From the NCBI RefSeq assembly GCF_036850765.1, contig NC_089493.1:126362239-126426238 (forward strand): a DNA stretch of 64,000 nt, written 5' to 3'. Below are positions 58,576 through 64,000 of the stretch, one piece after another. The stretch's first letter is position 1; the number at the start of each line of letters is the position of its first letter. The notes beneath the pieces were generated by a model. The model did no database searches. It worked only from the letters and a program-made list of their open reading frames with translations, and was not told the origin of the DNA. The position numbers were made by a program, and so were the translations under genes. This stretch comes from Saccopteryx bilineata (taxonomy: Eukaryota > Chordata > Mammalia > Chiroptera > Emballonuridae).

Positions 58576-58779
58576 CAGCGGTTCTCAACCTGTGGGTCGC
58601 GACCCCGGCGGGGGTCGAACGACCAAAACACAGGGGTCGCCTAAAGCCATCAGAAAATACATATTTATTATACAGTACATTTTAAAATAAAATATGTATT
58701 TCCGATGGCTTTAGGCGACCCCTGTGTTTTGGTCGTTCGACCCCCGCCGGGGTCGCAACCCACAGGTTGAGGACCGCTG
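58576..58779. mobile_element. Palindromic SPIN-like hAT MITE, perfect 8-bp target duplication
   Basis: A 204-bp element whose two arms (about 90 bp each) are near-perfect reverse complements: CAGCGGTTCTCAACCTGTGG on the left against CAGCGGTCCTCAACCTGTGG on the reversed right. CCTTAGAA is identical at 58568-58575 and 58780-58787. The tip and the GGCTTTAGGCGACCCCTGTG segment resemble the 3' end of SPIN-family hAT elements as I remember them, here present at both ends. It has no coding capacity and sits in the retroviral integrase C-terminal region. Confidence 0.95.
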
Positions 58780-59560
58780 CCTTAGAAGAACTCTGTCTCC
58801 TGGCTGGAGGGGGACCACTGGATGATCTTCACTTGGACCCCCTATGGGAGGAAGGGTCGGTCCACATGTTCCCTAAGAACATGGCGGAGTAAAGACAGAA
58901 AGGGGAGGTAGGTGGCAAGAGGAGGGGGGTTGACAGATAAGTTGTGATTGATTAGGAATGGTCTACCGTAAACCAGCTCAAAGGGTCTGAGTCCAGTGGG
59001 GTTTTGCGAGGTTTCTCTGATTCTGGTGAGAGCCAGGGCGAGGAGGTTTGGCCAGGAGAGTCTGGTCTTGATGGAAAGTTTGGTTAGCTGACCCTTCAGG
59101 ATGCCATGGGCCCTCGCCACCTTACCCGACGATGAGGGTGATAGGGTATGTGGAGCTTCCAGGTGATGCTGAGAGAGATGGCAACCTGCTGGACTATCTG
59201 GGCAGTGAAGGCCGGGCTGTTGTCTGACTGGATGGTAGTCAGCAGTCCAAACTGCAGGATGATACGTTCAACGAGAATGGAGACAATGGTGTCTGCTGTC
59301 TCTCGAGAAGTTGGAAAGGCTTCTATCCACCCTGAAAAGGTGTCAACAAAAGTTAAAAGATAATGGAGTTTTTGTGAGGGGGTATATGAGTGAAGTCAGT
59401 TTGCCAATCCTGGCCTGGCACGTGCCCCCTCAGCTGATGAGTGGGGAAGCGGGGGTGGAGTCTCCCTTGTGTAGAGGTTTTGGAACAGACAGCACATGCT
59501 GCGTGCACCTTTTCGATAGTCTGCTGGAGGCCTGGGAAGAAAAAGAGTAGTTGCAAGAAC
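58780..59560 (-). pseudogene. Endogenous retrovirus integrase, gamma-type, broken
   Basis: Reading right to left, the zinc-binding region includes HAACAVCSKTS (59353-59556). The core begins at DWQTDFTHIP with the first catalytic Asp. The second Asp lies in QSDNSPAFTAQ near 59235. The codon at 59117-59115, where the catalytic Glu is expected (GKV.RAHGILK), encodes Ala. The C-terminal part is 58842-59120 (LSWPNLLALALTRIRE) and continues to the PLQPGDRVLL segment, which the MITE interrupts. Frameshifts separate the segments. Integrase joins viral DNA to host DNA; this copy is inactive. Confidence 0.85.
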
Positions 59561-60300
59561 TGATAGAGAGTTTTTGGTCCTATCAGTAAGGAAGAGTGAA
59601 TATTAGAAAGGAGAGTTTCAGCCTGTCCTTTTGGTAAGGCAATTCTATCTCCGAGAAATATCCATCCCTAGTTGCACATGTCTCCAGCTTTTCTGAGGAG
59701 GGTCTGTTCTTCCTCAGGAGTGTAGGAAGGTTTCAAGGAGGAGGAGAGAAACATGAGAGGAGTGGGGGAGGCTCCCAGGGTGAGGTTTTGAGCCGCCGCA
59801 TCGGCCTGAGCATTTCCCAAGGCCACCAGGTCCTGAGAGGTTTGATGGCCCCTACAATGTACCACAGCCACCTCAGCAGGAAGCTGTATGCCTGCAAAAG
59901 TTTAGATGAGGGCAGCATTGATTATGGGGGAGGCCTTGGTAGTGAGGAAGCCCCTTTCTTTCCAGAGGGCAGAGTGGCTGTGGGTGATAAGAAAAGCATA
60001 TTTAGAGTCAGTATATATAGTTTCGCGTTTTCCCTGGGCCAGAGTGAGTGCCCGCGTGAGGACAAACAGCTCTGCTTTCTGGGAGGTGTCCTCTGGCAGC
60101 TGTTGAGCTTCTAGGGTGGAGGAGGTGGTGGCCACCGTGTAGGCTGCCCGTCATCGTCCGTCGGGTCCCTGTACAGAGCTCCCATCTACAAAGAGTATTA
60201 GATCTGGATCTTTTAAAGGAGAATCTGATAATCCATCTCGAGGCCTGTTGAGGAAATCTATTAGTTCCGTGCAAGAGTGGGTGGGTTCCAGAAGTGTCGC
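59561..60300 (-). pseudogene. Endogenous retrovirus RNase H, gamma-type, broken
   Basis: On the - strand LFVDGSS (near 60195, first catalytic Asp) is followed by a stop (near 60155). Then come QKAELFVLTRAL (Glu) and IYTDSKYAF (Asp) in 59902-60135, and HCRGHQTSQDLVALGNAQAD in 59668-59871. Together these are the RNase H domain that links RT to integrase in pol. Stops and frameshifts interrupt it. Confidence 0.85.
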
Positions 60301-60914
60301 TGGAGCTGGCAGTAGAGTGGGTTGAGTCAGTGAGAGGGCAAAAGAGTGACTGAAGGGCTTTCGATGAACAGGAGGTGAAATTCTTGTAGGCGGGAAGGAC
60401 TTAACAGAGAAAGAGATTTGTGTGAAAGGAGGTCGGTGAGCCTGTGGGAGGAGAAGACAGTGATGGGCTGGGAAAGGGTGAGTTTAGTAGCCTCCTTGGT
60501 GAGTTCGGCTGCTGTGCCCAGTGCCCAGAGGCAGGGCTGCCAGCCTTTGATGGTGGTGTCTAATTGTTTAGAGAGGTATGCTATGGGGTGGTATATAGGC
60601 CCCACAGGTTGAGTCAGTACTCCAATTGCATTACTGTGTTTTTCATCAGTGAAAAGGTGGAAGGGGTGTCTGGGGTTGGGTAAAGTGAGAGCAGGAGAGG
60701 AGATGAGGGCATCTTGAAGGGTAGAGAAAGCTCTTTTAATAGTATTGGGGGATGTGAGAGGTCCCGTGGGAGTCTCTTTTGCAGCCTCGTAGAGGGGTTT
60801 GGCTAAGAGAGCAAAATTAGGAATCCAGTGCCTAAAGAAGCCTATTAGACCGAGGAAAGAAAGAATCTGATCAGCGGTGGTAGGTGGCTGGAGACTGCAG
60901 AAGGTCTGAGTTCG
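60301..60914 (-). pseudogene. Endogenous retrovirus RT thumb/connection region, broken
   Basis: The open segment at 60327-60605 has HPIAYLSKQLDTTIKGWQPC and LTDLLSHKSLSLLSPSRL. Upstream, near 60860-60790, is LGLIGFFRHWIPNFALLAKP. These are gammaretroviral RT C-terminal/connection motifs. The sequence stops at the hAT element and resumes at 63820. Confidence 0.85.
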
Positions 60915-61239
60915 ATCTAGAGCAGGGGTTGGGAATCTATGGCTCGGAAGCCAGATGTGGTTCTTTTGATGGCTGCATCTTGCTTGCAGACAATTCTTTA
61001 ATAAAAAAATGATAACTTTAAAAATATAAACATTCTCATATATTACAATCCATTCATTTCCTACCGCTCATGTTCATGGTTGCGGGTGGCTGGAGTCAAT
61101 CACAGCTGTCCTCCGGGACAACACCAAATTTTTATTGGATAATACATAACATACACGGGTCATTGTGAAGTCAGGAAGTAAACTTCCCTTTTTTTAATCA
61201 ACTAGTCAGCTAGCTAATTGCAAAAACCCTTTTGATGAA

Positions 61240-63593
61240 GAAGATGACTAAAAGAAAAAAGATGAGGAGTATCGTACTTTTCAGCAGGAATGGACAGAGG
61301 AATTCGCCTTTGTGGAGAGAGCAGGTTCTGCAGTGTGTCTAATATGCAATGATAAAATTGCATTGATGAAACAGTCAAATATAAAGCAGCACTTCGACAC
61401 ACACCATACTACATTTGCATCGAAATATCCAGCGGGGGACAGCAGGAAGAAAGCATGTCATGAGCTACCGTGCAGAGCACAAGCTAGTCAGCAGCAACTC
61501 TCTCTTTGGACCCGACAAGGTGACTGGAATTCGGTTAGCTTTGCTGGTGCTTTAGCAATGGTGAGAAACAGAAAGCCATTCACAGATGGGGAGTATGCCA
61601 AAACATTCATGCTTGATGTTGCCAATGAACTTTTTGACAACTTTTTGGATAAAGACAAGATAATCAAACAAATAAAAGACATGCCTCTGTCAGCAAGAAC
61701 TGTTCATGATCGTACCATCATGATGGCAAATCAAATTGAGGCAACACAAGTGAAGGACATAAATGCAGCACCATTCTTTTCTCTCGCTTTAGATGAGTCA
61801 ACAGACATAAGCCATTTATCCCAGTTCAGCGTGATTGCAAGGTATGCTGTTTTCCTCACTATGTGAGGAAAGTCTTGCTGTTTTGCCTACGAAAGAGACA
61901 ACAAGAGGGGAGGATTTATTCAAGTCTTTCACTGAGTTCACTAAAGAAAAAAATCTATCGATGGATAAACTTATTTCGGTGTGTACTGATGGTGCTCCGT
62001 GCATGATGGGAAAAAACAGAGGATTCATAGCACTTCTTCGTGAACATGAAAAGAGACCCATCCTAAGTGTTTACTGCATCCTACATCAGGAAGTGCTTTG
62101 TGCTCAGATGTGTGGCGAGCAGCTTGGTGAGATGAGGTCGCTGGTAATTTGAGTGGTCAACTTTATTGTTGCCCGAGCTTTATTTTTATTTATTTTTTGT
62201 TTTTCTGTTTAATTTTTTAATTTTTTACAGGGACAGAGAGAGAGTCAGAGAGAGGGATAGATAGGGACAGACAGACAGGAATGGAGAGAGATGAGAAGCA
62301 TCAATCATCAGTTTTTTGTTGCAACACCTTAGTTGTTTATTGATTGCTTTCTCATATGTGCCTTGACCGTGGGCCTTCAGCAGACCGAGTAACCCCTTGC
62401 TCAAGCCAGTGACCTTGGGTCCAAGAGTAACCCCTTGCTCAAGCCAGTGACCTTGGGTCCAAGCTGGCGAGCTTTTTGCTCAAACCAAATGAGTCCACGC
62501 TCAAACTGGCTACCTCGGGGTCTCGAACCTGGGTCCTCCACGTCCCAGTCCAACGCTCTATCCACTGTGCCACCGCCTGGTCAGGCTTGCTCGAGCTTTA
62601 AATGATCACCAGATTAAAACACTGCTGGATGAAGTTGGGAATAACTATCCTGGTCTGCTTCTGCACAGCAATGTGCATTGGTTGTCAAGAGGGAAGGTGC
62701 TCAGCCATTTTGCGGCTTGTCTGAGCGAAATCCGGACTTTTCTTGAAATGAAAAACATTGAGCATCCCGAGTTAGCTAACAGAGTGGTTCCTGAAGTTCT
62801 ACTATCTTGTGGACACGACTGAACATCTGAACCAGCTCAATGTGAAAATGCAAGGTGTTGGAATACAGTCTTATCCCTTCAACAAGCAGTGCTTGCATTT
62901 GAAAACAAGCTGGAACTCTTCATCGCCAACATTGAAACAGGTCGTTTACTACACTTTGAAAAACTGGGAGAGTTTAAAGATGCACGCACAGCAAGTGACC
63001 CTGCTCAACATCTTGATCTCCAGCAGCTAGCGGGCTTCACATCGAATCTCCTGCAGTCATTCAAAGCGCGCTTTGGAGAATTTCGTGAGCGCACTCGTCT
63101 TTTTAAGTTCATCACCCATCCACACGAGTGTGCAGTGGACAGTGCCGACCTGAGTTACATCTCTGGTGTCTCTGTTAGAGATTTTGAGCTACAAGTTGCT
63201 GACCTGAAGGCCTCAGACATGTGGGTAAATAAGTTCAAGTCACTGAATGAAGATTTGGAAAGACTTGCACGACAGCAAGCAGAGTTGGTGAGCAAACACA
63301 AATGGGAAGAAATGAAAATACTTCAACCCGCAGACCAGCTGATTGTCAAAACTTGGAACGCACTTCCCATCACACACCACACACTGCAGTGTGTGAGTAT
63401 TGCTGTACTGACAATGTTTGGCTCTATGTATGCATGTGAGCAGTCTTTCTCACATCTAAAGAACGTTAAGACCAACCTACGATCACGTTTAATGGATGGA
63501 AGTCTCAATGCCTGCATGAAGCTTAACATCACCACGTATCAACCAGACTACAAAGCCATCAGCAAAACCATGCAGCACCAGAAGTCGCATTAA
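61240..63593 (+). pseudogene. hAT transposase, Charlie/GTF2IRD2-like, broken
   Basis: The N-terminal BED-like zinc finger is CLICNDKIALMKQSNIKQHF near 61335-61390. The catalytic domain follows, with the first Asp in LALDESTDIS (codon 61792-61794), the second in VCTDGAPCM (61988-61990) and a CILH motif. The C-terminal hATC dimerisation region includes the Glu in YACEQSFSHLKNVKTNLRSR (63438-63440), and the stop is at 63591-63593. All three catalytic acids are kept. Lesions are frameshifts near 61260, 61855, 62805 and 62862, a TGA at about 62151, and the SINE. The mobilising activity is lost. Confidence 0.9.
62183..62586 (-). repeat. tRNA-derived SINE, type B long form (antisense), inside the hAT transposase
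   Basis: Poly(T), then the antisense body and GTGCCACCGCCTGGTCAGGC, the reverse of the head. TTGC(C/T)CGAGCTTTA lies at 62169-62182 and 62587-62600. The transposase frame resumes in the right copy. It contains a 38-bp perfect tandem duplication (62387-62424 and 62425-62462). Confidence 0.95.
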
Positions 63594-63819
63594 TGCTAAG
63601 AAGTACTTTATTCATCATTGGTTAGCACCAGCATAACAATGTTTTTAAAAAGAATTCAGAGACTTATTGTACTTTAAAAGTGTTGGTCTTACATAAAATG
63701 TACACATTTACTTGTATTTAGTGTTAAACATATTGTATGGCTCTCATGGAATTACATTTTAAAATATGTGGTGTTCATGGCTCTCTCAGCCTAAAAGGTT
63801 CCTGACCCCTGATCTAGAG

Positions 63820-64000
63820 TGAGACCTTGGGTGGTGGGATTAAGGTGACGCCCAGATAGACTACGGATGGAGAGTGAAGTTGAGCCTTAGTAGAGAAGAC
63901 ATGATACCTCTTCATGGCGAGGAAGTTAAGAAGGGTGGCAGTGTGTTTCCTTGAGGCGGACAGGGAGGGGCTGCAGAGGAGTAGTCATCTACATATTGCA
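63820..64000 (-). pseudogene. Endogenous retrovirus RT palm, continuing out of the window
   Basis: The last bases on the - strand encode the gammaretroviral RT catalytic box QYVDDY (about 64000-63983). After it the frame shifts. Together with 58780-60914 this shows a pol gene that a hAT element split. The 5' part (gag, protease, RT N-terminus and 5' LTR) would lie to the right of the window. Confidence 0.8.

Larger units (their letters stand above)
60923..63811 (+). mobile_element. Full-length hAT DNA transposon in the retroviral pol, 8-bp target duplication
   Basis: The ends are CAGGGGTTGGGAATCT and, on the reverse strand, CAGGGGTCAGGAACCT. ATCTAGAG is identical at 60915-60922 and 63812-63819. 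Length is 2889 bp, of which 404 bp plus one duplicated target copy are a later SINE (62183-62586). It carries a hAT transposase gene on the + strand, opposite to the retrovirus. The terminal and duplication features define the hAT superfamily. Confidence 0.96.

Overview
This is nuclear DNA of a mammal, almost certainly a bat. Nearly all of it is intron or intergenic sequence filled with interspersed repeats: several L1 elements, more than twenty copies of two tRNA-derived SINE families, mammal-wide MIR and L2-like relics, and DNA transposons of hAT and mariner type that look young. Young DNA transposons are unusual in mammals and typical of bats. The SINE heads resemble those of bat Ves/Rhin-type SINEs, but I cannot decide the bat family from memory. 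No bacterial gene, CRISPR array, rRNA or true tRNA gene is visible.

Layout. 0-21 kb: three exons (530-639, 5267-5420, 20286-20489, + strand) of one host protein-coding gene, with its stop codon and poly(A) signal. I do not recognise the protein. Its introns hold an old L1 (1.2-3.3 kb), a long L1 with ORF1, ORF2 and 5' UTR (6.2-13.3 kb, - strand) broken by an internally deleted mariner, and further old L1 and LTR-like fragments. 21-33 kb: MIR, an L1 3' end, antisense remains of a class II-like endogenous retrovirus pol, an L1 with the structure of a twin-priming inversion (26.3-31.4 kb), and an antisense prothymosin-alpha processed pseudogene. 33-41 kb: an L1 split by three SINEs, an unidentified broken ORF and a hAT MITE with perfect 8-bp target duplications. 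41.7-48.0 kb: an L1 with 14-bp target duplications, carrying three SINEs and a 428-bp solo LTR with 6-bp duplications. 48-58 kb: mostly unique or ancient sequence with an LTR-like element. 58-64 kb: the 3' half of a gammaretrovirus-like endogenous retrovirus (- strand) that lacks env and is interrupted by a 204-bp palindromic SPIN-like MITE and by a 2.9-kb hAT element. That hAT element is itself interrupted by a SINE.

The elements do not act together as a system. The window records layered insertions whose order can be read from target-site duplications. The host gene is the only likely functional protein-coding locus. The retroviral, L1 and transposase reading frames are all broken in this window, apart from a long 510-residue L1 ORF2 fragment. 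I saw no clear previously undescribed biological system. The most unusual structures are the nested hAT/retrovirus/SINE stack, the palindromic MITE, the mariner deletion derivative and the inverted L1.
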